Source of the DNA: Epiperipatus broadwayi
Taxonomy: Eukaryota; Onychophora; Udeonychophora; Euonychophora; Peripatidae
Length of the DNA stretch: 64,000 nt
Reading direction: 5' to 3'
Assembly: GCA_028023455.1 (NCBI GenBank)
Contig: JAQFVV010000012.1
Coordinates: 15,826,364-15,890,363, forward strand
This document shows, piece by piece, positions 1 to 10,985 of this stretch; position 1 is the stretch's first letter, and each line of letters starts with the position of its first letter. The notes beneath the pieces were generated by a model. The model saw nothing but the letters and a program-made list of their open reading frames with translations. It did no database searches and had not been told where the DNA came from. The position numbers and the translations under genes are program-made.

Positions 1-975
1 CAATCAAATGTAAAATAAAAGTAAGTTAAATTTTTATTTAAACATACACCCCTTCTCCCAATAATTGTTGTCGGCAATCTAATGTAAAATAAAAGGGTAA
101 CGTAAATTATTATTTAAACATACACAAAAACACCCCTCCCACTTATTATTGTCAATCAAATGTAAAACAATAAAAAGTAAGGTAAATTATTATTTAAACA
201 TAACTCAAATTACTATTTGAACGTACACCAAAAAAGACTCTTGTCAATAAAAATTAAGAAACAAGTATTATTGTCCCATTGTCAAAAATATTATTTGGGA
301 AAAATAGTTTATAAACGAAAGAAAGTAAAATTGATGTCAATCGAATGTAAAATAAAAGTAACTTAAATTTTTATTTAAACATACACACAAAAAATCCTTC
401 CAATAATTGTTGTCGGCAATCAAATGTAAAATAAAAGTAACGTAAATTATTATTTAAACATACACAAAAACACTCCTCCCACTTATTATTGTCAATCAAA
501 TGTAAAACAATAAAAAGTAAGGTAAATTATTATTTAAACATAACCCAACGTACACCAAAAAAGACTCTCTTGTCAATAAAAATTAAGAAACAAGGATTAT
601 TGTCAAAAATATTATTTGGGAAAAATAATTTATAAACGAAAGAAATTAAAACTGGTTGTGAATCAAATGTAAAATAAAAGTAACATAAAATATTTAATCA
701 TACACAAAAACACACCTCCACTAATTGTTGTCAATCAAATATAAAACAATAAAAGTAACGTAAATTATTATTTAAAGGTACATAAAAAAAAACATTCTCT
801 CTTGAATTTTGTCAATCAAATTTTAAAAAACAGTAATACTATTTTAAAAATCCAAATTACTATTTGAACATAAACCAAAAAAGACCCACTTGTCAATAAA
901 AATTAAAAAACAACTATTATTGTCCCATTATCAAAAATATTTGGGAAAAATAATTTATAAACGAAAGTAAAATTT
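1..975. repeat. Satellite-like tandem array, about 330-bp higher-order unit
   Basis: The first kilobase repeats a sentence-like block: a phrase close to GTCAATCAAATGTAAAA, then an AAAGTAACGTAAATTATTATT-type phrase, then a run of ACATACAC and a C-rich stretch. Short subunits of about 85-100 bp recur, and the larger pattern restarts near 1, 334 and 655, each time ending in a GGGAAAAATA.TTTATAAACGAAAG-type phrase (near 298, 619 and 949). The array runs off the left edge, so its true length is unknown. No coding frame survives. Divergence between units and small indels suggest an old array. I do not recognise the family. Confidence 0.8.
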
Positions 976-1431
976 GTAAACAAAAATAAAAGTCAATATT
1001 AATAGAGAATCGCTAGCCTGGGAACATTATAATAATGTGTTTTTGGTTAGCATGAACACCATCACGCGGCTGACATGATAGATCAGAACACTACCATTTT
1101 TAATAATATTCTCTAATTCTTTTTAATATCCTTCATTTCTTTTAAAAAGAAGAATTAAAGAATCTTTATTACAAATGTATGATTCTGAAGCAACTAACTT
1201 GTTTAAAAGTTCTTTTAATATTAAGGTTATGTGGAATTTAAATGGAATTGTGGGTAAATTTAATATAAATTTATTATCTTTTAATCCTTTTACACTTGAA
1301 AAATGTGCTTGTAGCAGTGAAACCATTGGTTGTGTTTTAGAATTTTTTTGTTTGGTTAGTCTAGTTTAATTGTGAATTTGGGGTAATTTTGTTATATATA
1401 TATTCACATTTCATTTCTCATAATAAATTCC
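976..1431. other. AT-rich stretch with no supported gene
   Basis: Overlapping short frames on both strands (1123-1369) are AT-driven and share no recognisable domain. The stretch around 1005-1080 is less AT-rich and may be a repeat fragment that I cannot name. Confidence 0.5.
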
Positions 1432-2510
1432 ATTGATATATATATATGTAATTCAATTATTCTTCAATATCTGTATTCCTTCAGTTATATATGTAATATT
1501 GTAATTAAATATTAGTATATACAGTAAAATATATATAAAGTACAACTTTAAAAGTTTTTATATCCACCTAGAAATGCTTTCGACTAGCTTCATAGTTTTT
1601 GTCAACTAGCACTAATTCTTTTTTTAAGGTATCTTCAAATACACTTTCAAAGTCTAACCTTCCCACAATTCACTGATTTTTACATTTGCTGCCTGTCTAT
1701 TTATTAAGTCATGCTCGCATTTATATATTAACACAGTTTGTCTTATTTTTCTTTTATTATTGTTTCTCTCAATTTATAATATTTTCATGTTATTATAATC
1801 AAAATTAAAACCATATATAATAATCTATTATGATCACAAAAAAAAAACAATGATAAAATGTTCTCATTTCTATTACAATTTTGTTGTTTTTTTAACTTTT
1901 TAATAACTGCAAGTGTTATTTAGTTCTTTTCCAATGCACATCTTGATTCCCTTATATATTCACTACCACATTTGCATCTCCATTTATATATTATGCAATT
2001 TTGATTTATATCTTTTGAATCATTTATTATTTTGTTTAATCCAGGTAGTGAATAAAATACAATTTCTCATATATCTTTATATATTTCCCTTATAAAATTC
2101 ACTAGTTCAAAAAATATATGGAATTGATATCCATCTTTTTTTATTATTAGTAGTAGAATCAACCTTATTATTTATATTTTTGTATTTCCTATTAAAATTT
2201 TTAATAGTATTATATACATGATAATTATATCCAACATTAAATAATTACTTCATATAAATTTGAATATTTTTATCTTTAGCCGATGTAAACTTACATAGAT
2301 TGTTGTTTCTAAACAAAAAGAATTACTGGTAGTTGATAAAGACTATGAAGCTAGTCAAAAGTGCTCCTAGGTGGATATAAAAACTTTTAAAGTTGTACTT
2401 TATATACATTTATTTTACTGTAATTATTGTTTAATTACAAGATTACATATATAACTGCAAAGGAATACAGATATTCAAGAATAATAGAATTATATATTAT
2501 ATATATATAT
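1432..2510. mobile_element. Inverted-repeat element with Penelope-like ends
   Basis: A block of about 180 bp at 1432-1610 reappears in reverse complement at 2328-2510. Shared landmarks include the phrase TATCCACCTAG (plus strand near 1561, reversed near 2368-2380) and the AAGTACAACTTTAAAAG phrase on both sides. Each arm carries a short hairpin: on the plus strand GACTA (2341-2345) and TAGTC (2352-2356), preceded by TTGATAAA and followed by AAAA. The mirror arm has the same form on the minus strand (stem arms 1582-1586 and 1593-1597, followed by GAAA at 1581-1578). This matches the hairpin found in the 3' tail of the Penelope-like element at 28.3 kb. Inverted terminal copies are known for Penelope-like elements. 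The interior is AT-rich with no reverse transcriptase, so it is a non-coding remnant. Confidence 0.5.
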
Positions 2511-2549
2511 AGTTCGCAAAAACAAACTCTTAACAAGCTTTAAGAATAT

Positions 2550-2595
2550 CCTCAACCCCAGACCATGGTTTCTGCATCTAGCGTCATCAGTGAGG
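2550..2595 (-). ncRNA. Hammerhead ribozyme-like motif, copy 1
   Basis: On the minus strand the motif reads stem I arm CCUCA (2595-2591), core CUGAUGA (2590-2584), a small stem II with loop UAGAU (2580-2576), and GAAA (2572-2569). It then has a short stem III region and the stem I partner UGAGG (2554-2550). Stem II has one C-A mismatch at its base (CGC against GCA). Stem III is poorly formed and the base at the expected cleavage site appears to be U, so activity is doubtful. The order matches a type I hammerhead. Confidence 0.45.
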
Positions 2596-2677
2596 TGTTA
2601 GGGATTAAAAATACTAGAACTAGCCTAGCACTTTATTTAATGCCTAACTATTGAGAAGAAAATCTGAAACTTTCAGA

Positions 2678-2885
2678 TGTTCAAATATCCAAAAATCCAG
2701 CTATCTAACTCAAATAGCCATCTGGGACTGAACTAAGTTCAGATACACCATATATTAATAGCTCTAGCAATATAAAATCGCCAAAGCCTTAATAGCAAAA
2801 GCTAAAATTAAATTGATAAAACATCAAGTCAGATATCATATGACCTAATTTTAATAAAGCTCATATTTACAAACGTTATATATAG
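2678..2885. other. Unique part of the 375-bp unit
   Basis: This 208-bp stretch completes the first 375-bp unit and has no second copy in the window. It holds no open frame and no other motif that I can name. Confidence 0.5.
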
Positions 2886-2924
2886 AGTTTGCAAAAACAA
2901 ACTCTTAACAAGCTTTAAGAATAC

Positions 2925-2970
2925 CCTCAAAACCAGACTGTGGTTTCTGCATCTAGCATCGTCAGTGAGG
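2925..2970 (-). ncRNA. Hammerhead ribozyme-like motif, copy 2
   Basis: On the minus strand this copy has stem I arm CCUCA (2970-2966), core CUGACGA (2965-2959), a perfect 3-bp stem II UGC/GCA (2958-2956 and 2950-2948) around loop UAGAU, and GAAA (2947-2944). A CCA/UGG stem III (2943-2941 and 2935-2933) and stem I partner UGAGG (2929-2925) follow. Every conserved single-stranded block of the hammerhead is present in the right order and spacing. An extra U between stem III and stem I is the main departure from consensus. The difference from copy 1 in stem II (C to U, restoring a pair) is the kind of change expected if the fold matters. Confidence 0.55.
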
Positions 2971-3069
2971 TGTTAGGAATTAAAAATACTAGAACTAGCC
3001 TAGCACTTTATTTAATGCCTAACTATTGAGAAGAAAATCTGAAACTTTCAGACAATTTAATATATATAT

Positions 3070-5278
3070 TGTAACGATCCGGAGAATGTGACTTAACGTA
3101 AACTGCACTACGGGGCGCCATCTAGGCATTTGAACCTAGAAAAATTTATAAAGTAGGCATATACGTAAGTCAAAAAAAAAAAAAAAATTTTTTTCTTTTA
3201 AATATTTTGGTTCCGGTCGTTAGCCCATGTCACTAGCTCAGTGGAATAGCAGAGATTTAATAAGATAATCTAAGAGTATATATAAAAAAAGGAATAAAAT
3301 AAGCCACTGCCAGTAATTAACATACAAACATTTATTTATGCACATATATATAAGATTTAAAATTATTTTAGTATTAGTTTTACATTTTAACCTTATTTTT
3401 AACTTTACCTTAGATTTTAATTTACATTTTAATTTCTATTATATTATAAGTTTACATTTTAATTAAGTTCACACAGATGGGATTATAAAAGCGTGTTTTA
3501 ATATGTTGCTATAGATCGGTTACATAGATTACACGGTTAAAAACATTTCAAAGTAAACATAAACGATCAAAATATAAAATCATTGATTACTGACAATTGC
3601 GGAGGGAAATTTATACGTAACCCAATAGTATTCACCATAAGATACTTGCATTGTCACCAATAACTTAAAAGACATCCGAATAAATACATTTTAGATACTC
3701 ACCGTAAGGTATCATTATTTATCGAATGTCTATATATTTTGATCAAATATGGAAACGCAAAACATAGTTAACCAATAAACAATCCATGCAAGCGTCTATA
3801 AACAACTTAAATTTAATGCATTTTTATTTAGGATCGAGTATGAATAGACCACATAAATTTGCTTTTGAAAATAAACATTCTATCCCTATTTAACCTTAGG
3901 CTAAAATTCGTAGTCAAACTGGCATCAATTCATCTGATACATCGATGTATTCAATGTAATAAAATACGGCAGCACAAAAGGTTAAAAGAAGAAATTGCCT
4001 CTTATGAGATAGGAATATTACATCTATCTGCAAAGAAGAGCAATAAAACAAAAAACTCCATAGAAAGGAACTGCGGTATCCGACTTATAATTCCTTCCAT
4101 AGGCAAACGGAAGTGTGCGGCGTATGAAGCGATTCTGCCCGTAGCGAATCAATATTACATCTACTAATCACACCAATATATCCAATCCATTGACCCAATT
4201 TAACCACGAAACAAATAACCTAAGATTACCCTCCCCTAATATAACTTTACAAATCTATACAGCCATTCACGCCCGACTTAAGTTTAACATTTATATAATT
4301 AATTTAACGAAGAACAAAAAAAATCATGATAAAAACTTAAAGAATAAAAAATAAATAAATGGAAATGATTTTACATAAATAAATAAAAAAATACATCAAA
4401 TAACATTTTAACTACTTTAGTCAGATAGGAAACTAATGCAATTATTTTAAATACGAAAAGTTTTTAACTTAATGTTCATTAATTGTAAAGTTCTTACGGT
4501 TTTAAACAGTTCATCTTTATCTGTCGTTTGTAAGTTTGAACGGGAATTCCCACGCCGTCCTGAAGATATTGGTATACATTTAGCCGATGTTTTATTTATT
4601 CATTCGGAGGTTTTTTAATTTAGTTGGTCCTCAATGTAGGAAACGATAGTTCATTTCTCCTTTCTTTAACAGCTGAAAGAATTGACCGTGCGTCTGTCAA
4701 TTCCTCCAACTCCGTACTACTACATATAGTCACATCGTAATAATCAATTTCCAGTCACTAGTCACTGATTAATAATTTCCAAATTTTCCTTTTATATTAA
4801 TGTGAAGGATTGAATTTACATTACGTCACCGATGCGATGGTCCTTTCGCTGCGGTCCGATTCCATGGGGATTTCTTCTTATTTGCTAACAGTTTCTATTG
4901 TTTTCCTATTGACCGGTATTTTTACATTTAAATGCCCAAGGCTGGTTTACATTTGACTAATTAAATTTATCATTTCCATTTCTGATTAATTAACCTGTTT
5001 TCCAAATCAAAGATATATTTAAAGATAAATTTAAAGATATAATTTTATCTCCAAATCTTTTTAAGTTTTTGTTTTTAAAATACCTTTTCTATTTTTAATA
5101 CAGTTTTATTTTAATAATTTTTTATATCTGTGCGATTTAATATATAAGAGTTTAAGATGATATTTAATTTCAATTTTTAATTCTAAAAGAAAATTTTTAA
5201 ATGCGAACTTTTTAATTTACTTTCATGTTTAATAAAAAAAAAACAACAACAATGTAACGAACGTCTGTGCTCGTTACA
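3070..5278. mobile_element. Candidate solo LTR (2209 bp) in an AT microsatellite
   Basis: The block begins TGTAACGATCC and ends GTGCTCGTTACA, so its ends are the short inverted repeat TGTAACGA/TCGTTACA with the TG...CA termini typical of LTRs. Both flanks are (AT)n, compatible with a 4-bp ATAT target duplication. A TATA-like TATAAAAG occurs near 3485 and an AATAAA near 5231, suggesting plus orientation. A 102-codon frame at 3859-4167 lies inside and shows no recognisable domain, so I do not call it a gene. No second copy, primer site or pol sequence is adjacent, hence a solo LTR. Ty3-type LTRs often start TGTAAC, which makes that class the best guess. Confidence 0.5.
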
Positions 5279-5399
5279 ATATATATATATTGCTGAACTG
5301 GATTTTGAAAGTATTTATACTAACATTATTGCTGAAATTGCTATCAATTTTCAGCATTTTGATGAGATAAATCATCACTGATCATCTTTTTATATTAAC

Positions 5400-5735
5400 A
5401 CAAGCTGTTAAAATAGTAGCAATGGGTGGGTATTGGAGAAGGGATGTATTAGTTCCAAAGATCCAGGATGCATTGTTCCTATCCCAGATCCAAAGCTCCT
5501 CACTGATTAAAGTTATAAGCTAGAATTTAGTGTGCTATTGGATGGAAAAGCATTGCATAGGAATTATTGTATTAAAATAGCTACTGTATCATCATTATTT
5601 ATACACCGATTGTATGTGTAGGCACTAGATAGGAATTTTATGCACAAGCCTTCTGGCATCCATTGATTACTCTGGCTTGCACTGAGTGGCATTAGTGTAT
5701 GGAGGGTCTTGCCTGTTTTTTGTTTATTATTTTTA
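5400..5735. repeat. Penelope-like terminal fragment related to 61.7-62.1 kb
   Basis: The phrase GCCTTCTGGCATCCATTGAT (near 5648) and its surroundings, through CTTGCACTGAGTGGCA to TTGCCTGTTTT, recur at 62040-62112 with small changes. CTCCTCACTGATTAAAGTT.TAAGC near 5507-5530 corresponds to the hairpin at 61958-61985. The order of the pieces is the same at both sites, so this is a diverged copy of one arm of that palindrome. Confidence 0.6.
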
Positions 5736-6991
5736 CAAATGGTATTTTCCAATATCAAAATATTTTCAAGCATGTAAAAGGATTTAGTGTAGGAAATGTC
5801 TAAGTGGATGAATATGAAAGAATTTGAAAATGTAAATTAATAATAAAAATGTTTTCAAAGAGAAATGACTTAAATTAAAACAATCATATTAATTAAATAG
5901 AAAATATAACTATAATTTCCCCCTAAATTAAATATAAGTATTAAAAATTATTGATATTATTTCAAGTTTTGACAATAAAATTATCTACATTCTACTACTG
6001 AATTTAAATAAAATGATTTTAGCTCACCCAATTTATTTATCTATTAAATCAATCTATTTTATGTTAGCTTTTATATTTAATCAGTATATATGTGTATATA
6101 TGGGGGTGTGCTTTATAGAACAAGCTAGCGGTGTGAAACAATTTAACATGTAGGTTGAAATATAGAAAGACATTCAAAATCACAACTATCAATATAAATG
6201 TTAACTCAAGAAAAGAAAAGCCAACATCATTTAATGAAACTTTCTACTTAGTACAACAAATAAAAGACATTTTCTTTATGTAATGTGACTTTTTACTCAT
6301 TTAACTTTAAAATAAAAAGAGAAAGGTGTGAAGCAATTATCATTTGATTTTTAGGTTTCTACTAAAAATATACCATATTAAGCACACATTTGGATTCAGA
6401 TACAATAATAAATATAAATTTCCTCTGCATGGTTAATACTAGAATAAAGTAATTTTACATTTTATACATCAATCTTATTTCTCATGCACATTATTCATCA
6501 AAAAATGACAATCAATTTATTAAATTCTAACTAGGGCAGGACAAATTAATTTGCAGAATACAGTTCTTAATTCTCCCCATGCTTCTATTTTAGCATTTAG
6601 GCAAACGTAATGCTCTAGGAGCTTCAGTTATCCTGTCTATGGAGTGATATACTATTAACTAAAAATAAAACCTCCTATAACAATAGTAAGTATGCATAAA
6701 ATTAAAAGAAAACCTGCATTTGAATTGTCAAATATATCAGATCTACATGTCTACTCAAACACATTAAACTCCATTTATTAAAAATATAGTTTATCATATA
6801 TTAAAATTAATTCCATCTATTTGAGATTTCTTTCTTTTTATTATTCTTTGTAATTAACCATTATCTTTTATATGAGAATAAGTGAAAAATAAAATCATCT
6901 TAACTGGCTTTACCTTGGGAATTGTATTTTAAACTTATATATTTAAAATAAGGATTACAATTGAATTTAAATATTTAACTTTAAGAATGCA
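5736..6991. other. AT-rich stretch, nothing recognised
   Basis: No open frame above background, no terminal repeats and no similarity to other parts of the window that I could see. Confidence 0.5.
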
Positions 6992-7129
6992 GCATTTTTC
7001 TTTCATTATCATACTAATTCTAATAGCTAATTTACTAAGAATATCTTTAAAACATACCCTGCATTTTTCTTTCATTTTCATACTAATTCTAATAGCTAAT
7101 TTACTAAGAATATCTTTAAAACATACCTT
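6992..7129 (+). repeat. Tandem duplication, unit 69 bp
   Basis: GCATTTTTCTTTCATT starts at 6992 and again at 7061. The two 69-bp units differ at only a couple of positions. No gene is involved. Confidence 0.85.
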
Positions 7130-7439
7130 ATATTTTCTTTATCCAATGAAAACAAAAGAGTGAAAAGCAACAGAGTTGTATCTTCAAAACATTAAAAATT
7201 ATTCTATTCAGATATATTTCTAGTATTTAATACTTAATTTTAAGTATATTAATCAATTAAAGGGTTACAATAAATATATATATACACACACATAAATAAC
7301 ACACTTAATATATTTATTTGGAACTGAATATACTTATAGATATGTTACATATATTTTGCTGTATAACTCATAAAACATATATAATCTTACATAAATAGTT
7401 ATATTTCTAGTTTATCTACTTTTACAACCTATGTGACTC

Positions 7440-8270
7440 TGTTGGCCCGACTAAAACATAGTATGGTTGGCATAAATTGCAGAGACAGTATATGACTCAT
7501 TCATTACTCATAACCAAAAGCCATTCCTTACATATCGACTTGTCTCCATTATTTTTTCTGAAGAACAATAGTATAATAAGGCTGATGTAACTCTTAAATT
7601 CTGTTAGCAGTAATTAAATCAATTTTGGCCAGCATTTCAATTAGTTTGTTAAAAATAGTTCTTGCTTATTTCGAAATCTATTAGTTATTTTTAGTTTAAT
7701 TCAGAATCTCTCATGTATAATTTGATCATGTTTTCTATTAACAAAGTTATATGCATTCAATAATAAAATATTTATCCTGCTTTATTATATAATTTTTTAT
7801 ATATTTATTCCACTATCAATAATTTAGTCATATTGTATGTACTATATCAGGGGTCCCCAACCTTTTTACACTTAAGAGCACAATCTATAATACTGGCCAG
7901 GTGGCGGGCACCATTTATTTTTTCAATGTAAATTTATAGTTGAATATTGTTAATAATACACATAGTGTACAAAAAAATATTTATTTCAAAAATAAAATTT
8001 TAACATATAATTCACGTTTATATTTTTACGCTGTAAAAGTATAGTATGCCCTACAATTTGATTACAATTTAATACAATAATTTATAAGAAATTTTAAAAA
8101 TTAAATTTATTTATATCAGATAATTAATTTTTTATCGTGTTCGGATAGTGGTGGACACACGTAAAATGGTCTGCGGGCGCCATGGTGCCCACGGGCATAG
8201 GGTTGGGGACCCCTGTACTATATTGTCTGACAATTTAAATTTTCATACATATATTGTTTATTTATTTGAT
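7440..8270. repeat. Dispersed repeat, copy interrupted by a hAT element
   Basis: The phrases GTTTTCTATTAACAAA and CATTCAATAATAAAATATTT (7731-7770) recur near 12490-12530, and more loosely near 12795-12840. Sequence after the hAT insertion (AATTTAAATTTTCATA near 8234) also recurs near 12606-12622, so the family spans the insertion. No coding potential is visible. Confidence 0.6.
7848..8215. mobile_element. Non-autonomous hAT element (368 bp) with 8-bp TSD
   Basis: The ends are inverted repeats beginning CAGGGGTCCCCAACC, and the right end reads GGTTGGGGACCCCTG. The element is flanked on both sides by TACTATAT (7840-7847 and 8216-8223), an exact 8-bp target duplication, which is diagnostic for hAT. 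It encodes no transposase and would need one in trans. Subterminal sequence (GCGGGCGCCATGGTGCCC near 8173) is GC-rich and unlike its surroundings. A related repeat copy near 12.5 kb lacks the insert. Confidence 0.9.
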
Positions 8271-8789
8271 CTTTTGAAGATATCATCATACCTTGAACTT
8301 TTTGTTTAGTGATAAATTATGTTGGATAATTATAAAAAAATTAAACACTTGGTTTGTTTCAAAAAATAATAAATGTTTTATAAACTTTCTCAATAGTGTG
8401 ATTTAGAAAAGCTTTCAAAAGATAGCATATTATTATGACATTCAACAAAGTGACATTAAATAATAACATCAATATAATAAAATTTATTATGAATGAAATA
8501 TTCTGACATATATCATTTTTAAAAACAATGTATTTTTTTTACTAATTCTGTTTTCCTTGAATTTGAATTGTCATGCAAGTAAAGCAACAATGAAAAATAA
8601 TAATTTTTGAATATATTTGGATATTATGAATCAATTATGAGTAGGTTGGCTAGGTAACAAATCTCATGATGATCAAAATCCAAGAAAAAGCAGATTAATA
8701 AAACATAAAAAAATATCAAAATGAAAAGAAAACATATTGGGATTTAATTAAAAAATGGAGATTAATTTCAAAATATATTTTATTCATTT
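8224..8789. other. AT-rich stretch, nothing recognised beyond the flanking repeat
   Basis: Apart from the tail of the dispersed repeat, no frame or terminal structure stands out before the LINE begins. Confidence 0.4.
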
Positions 8790-10985
8790 ATAGAGCAAGG
8801 TACATAATTGTATATATAGGCAATAGTTAGAGCTACTGTTAACAAGAATTGTCTACAATAGGTCTACAGGGATACAGTTCAGATAGGAGGTAAGTCGTCC
8901 CATCCCTTTCATCACAGCAATAGGGGGAGGAATCAGTCCTTATAAGGTTAGAGGCATCGTACATTGAATGAAACGGAATGTCTTGAAACTTATATTTTTA
9001 GTTGATCCCAGGTCTGAATCACCAACTGGTCTAAGCAAGTCCTCTTGTCAATCTCCCTAGCCTTCTGTATGAAATTTATTAGGAGGTCTTCGGGATGGTG
9101 GTCAATTCCACTTTCAAACAATACTTTGCAACATATAGTCCAAATCCCGAAGTTGACAAATGAAGCCAGCCATATTTTGGCAAAAAGCCCCTTTTCAAAG
9201 GCCAGAGGAATCATTACACAAGCCAGATCAGATACAGACATTTTCCTCAGAACCATGCTGCAGAGACGAGACCATGAATCACAATGGAATAGAATGTGGT
9301 CCATGGTCTCTTACTGCTTCCCACACATTGGGCACAAGGTATCGATGTTATAGCCTCTATGAGGGAATAAGAAGGACCCTGTGGGAAGGGCATTAAGGTT
9401 GACCTTGAGCAGGAAGTCCACATACTTGGGCTCAAGTCAGGAATTGTGTCCATTTGGCAAATCTGAAGACAGAAATTGAGACAAGATGGGGGTACGTTTT
9501 CTCCTCAAACATTAGTCAGTATGTGTCCCAGTAGGTAAGTTTTGACTGAAATAGGGAGCTGGAGGTCTTGATCCATGACAGGACATCCATCACCTGTTGT
9601 TGGATCCAAAGCCTCCTCAGTGTGGGTGGGGGTCTATCGGTAGGTTCAACCCTTTCTATGGGAACAGGGCACTCAATGACAGAATGAGAATTCAATAGTC
9701 TAACCAGAATATTGTATGTCCTTTGAACTTGGAAGACCTTAATGGCATGTAAGCCCAGTCCATTCAGGGGTTTAGGCTTCTGTAAAATGTTTAAGCTGAT
9801 GACAGAGGCCCCCTTCTCCCAGAATAGCTTCCTACAAAGCATCTCGGCCCTTTTAATGAAGGTGCTGGTGGATGAAAAGCTGTCCAGATAGTATGTGATT
9901 TTGGAAAGTACTACAGAATTAAGTAGGGCAACCATACCCAAAAGAGAGAGGTAAATTTTGGATAGTGAGTTAACTATTTTCTTGATTTTGGTGAAGGGCT
10001 TCTCCATGTCTCTCCTCATGACTGAGGTGGGGGAAGCAAGGTGGAATTCCAGGAAGACCTGGAGGGCTGCTTTGAATCTGCCTGGGATTTGCTTCCCTGT
10101 CAAGATGGAACCACATTGCCGATTTGCCTTCATTGACCCTCAGACCAAATTTGCAAGATAACTGGTCTAGGAGCTCTTCAAGTCTTGAAAGCTCCCTGTC
10201 AGAGGAGAGAAACACCATCACATTGTCCATATAAGTGATGTGGCATATGCAGTCTTCAATCACAGGAATGGCTATCCCTGGGAGGGCAACCTCAATGCTT
10301 AGAAGCAGGGGTTCACATAAGCCATGAAGAGAAGGATGCTCAGTGATGAGCCCTGTGGGATGGAAACACAGGGCCTAAATCCTGGAGATACTCGGCCATC
10401 CAATGAGGGAAAAACCTGATTTTGTAGGAGGTTCTCTATGATCTGAAGGTATGCCTTGGGCACTTTGAGCCTCTCCAGTACACCAAGCAGTATGTCAATT
10501 CTGACACAGTCAAAAGCTTTAGCAAAGTCAAGCTGAATCATGACTGGATGGAATTTCCTTCTGCGTATGGTCAATGATGAGGTGTAATCGGTTGACAGCA
10601 TTGGCAGTCGAGCAACCTTTCTTTGTAAATTGATAAGGAGAGAGGCTTCCTATGAAGTTGTTTTGGTTGTCTTCTTTTATAAGGCCCTCGATAACCTTTA
10701 TCATAAGTGGCACCATGGAAATAGGCTGAAGGTTCTCGAGAACCAGTGGACCCTCAGGTTTCTTGATGAGGGGTACTATAGTGATTGGACATATGCCCAA
10801 GGCTTCCCAACTGTCATCAACAATGACCTTTATGATGTTTAGTATAATTGGCACTATAAATGTGCACAGATGGTATAAAAGAAATTTTGGAATTCCATGC
10901 AGGCCAGGATGAGTCTTGTCTGCTTGAGAGCATTGGATTCAATCACAGCATCTCACATTCTAAAATCTGATACTCTAGCATTGTG
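8790..10985 (-). mobile_element. 5'-truncated LINE retrotransposon, family 1
   Basis: A non-LTR retrotransposon body read on the minus strand, with frameshifts. It contains reverse transcriptase core, thumb and a C-terminal zinc knuckle, but no upstream endonuclease or first ORF. The block is markedly less AT-rich than its surroundings, as expected for inserted coding sequence. About 170 bp downstream of the last coding frame (8820-8990) may be 3' UTR; the exact 3' end is uncertain. It is related over its whole length to the LINE at 57.5-59.6 kb but clearly diverged from it, so these are separate families of one clade. Confidence 0.85.
8990..10950 (-). pseudogene. LINE reverse transcriptase pseudogene, family 1
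   Basis: Frames in order on the minus strand are as follows. At 10950-10854, in pieces, HPGLHGIP followed by FIVPII. At 10854-10528, a segment with CPITIVPLIKKPEGP and NLQPISMVPL, the usual start of a LINE RT. At 10601-10299, LDFAKAFDCV (motif A, catalytic Asp) and SIPQGSSLS (motif B). At 10263-9970, TYMDNVMVFL (motif C, where most LINEs have [FY]xDD). At 10133-9516, a thumb-like region with LFWEKGASVISL and LNGLGLHAI. At 9350-8990, CPMCG then HILFHC, a CxxC...HxxxxC knuckle split by a frameshift. Several frame changes make it non-functional. The FWxGK-like and GLGL phrases with the terminal CCHC suggest an L1/Tx1-like or R2/R4-like clade; I cannot decide by eye. Confidence 0.8.

Larger units (their letters stand above)
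2511..3052 (-). repeat. 375-bp tandem unit (1.45 copies) with hammerhead cores, retrozyme-like
   Basis: A block of 167 bp at 2511-2677 is repeated at 2886-3052 with an offset of exactly 375 bp and few differences. The block starts AGTT.GCAAAAACAAACTC and ends in the small palindrome CTGAAACTTTCAG. Both copies carry a hammerhead-like core on the minus strand. Animal retrozymes are described as tandem repeats of a few hundred bases, each with a type I hammerhead, and the terminal repeats of Penelope-like elements also carry hammerheads; either origin fits. The neighbouring element at 1432-2510 favours Penelope, while the exact period and the lack of coding sequence favour a retrozyme. Confidence 0.6.

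Noticed and set aside
3859-4167. 102-codon open frame with ATG
   Set aside because: Lies wholly inside the candidate solo LTR, has no recognisable domain, and LTRs do not normally encode protein.
9045-9396. Plus-strand frames at 9045-9353 and 9160-9396
   Set aside because: Antisense shadows of the LINE C-terminal region.
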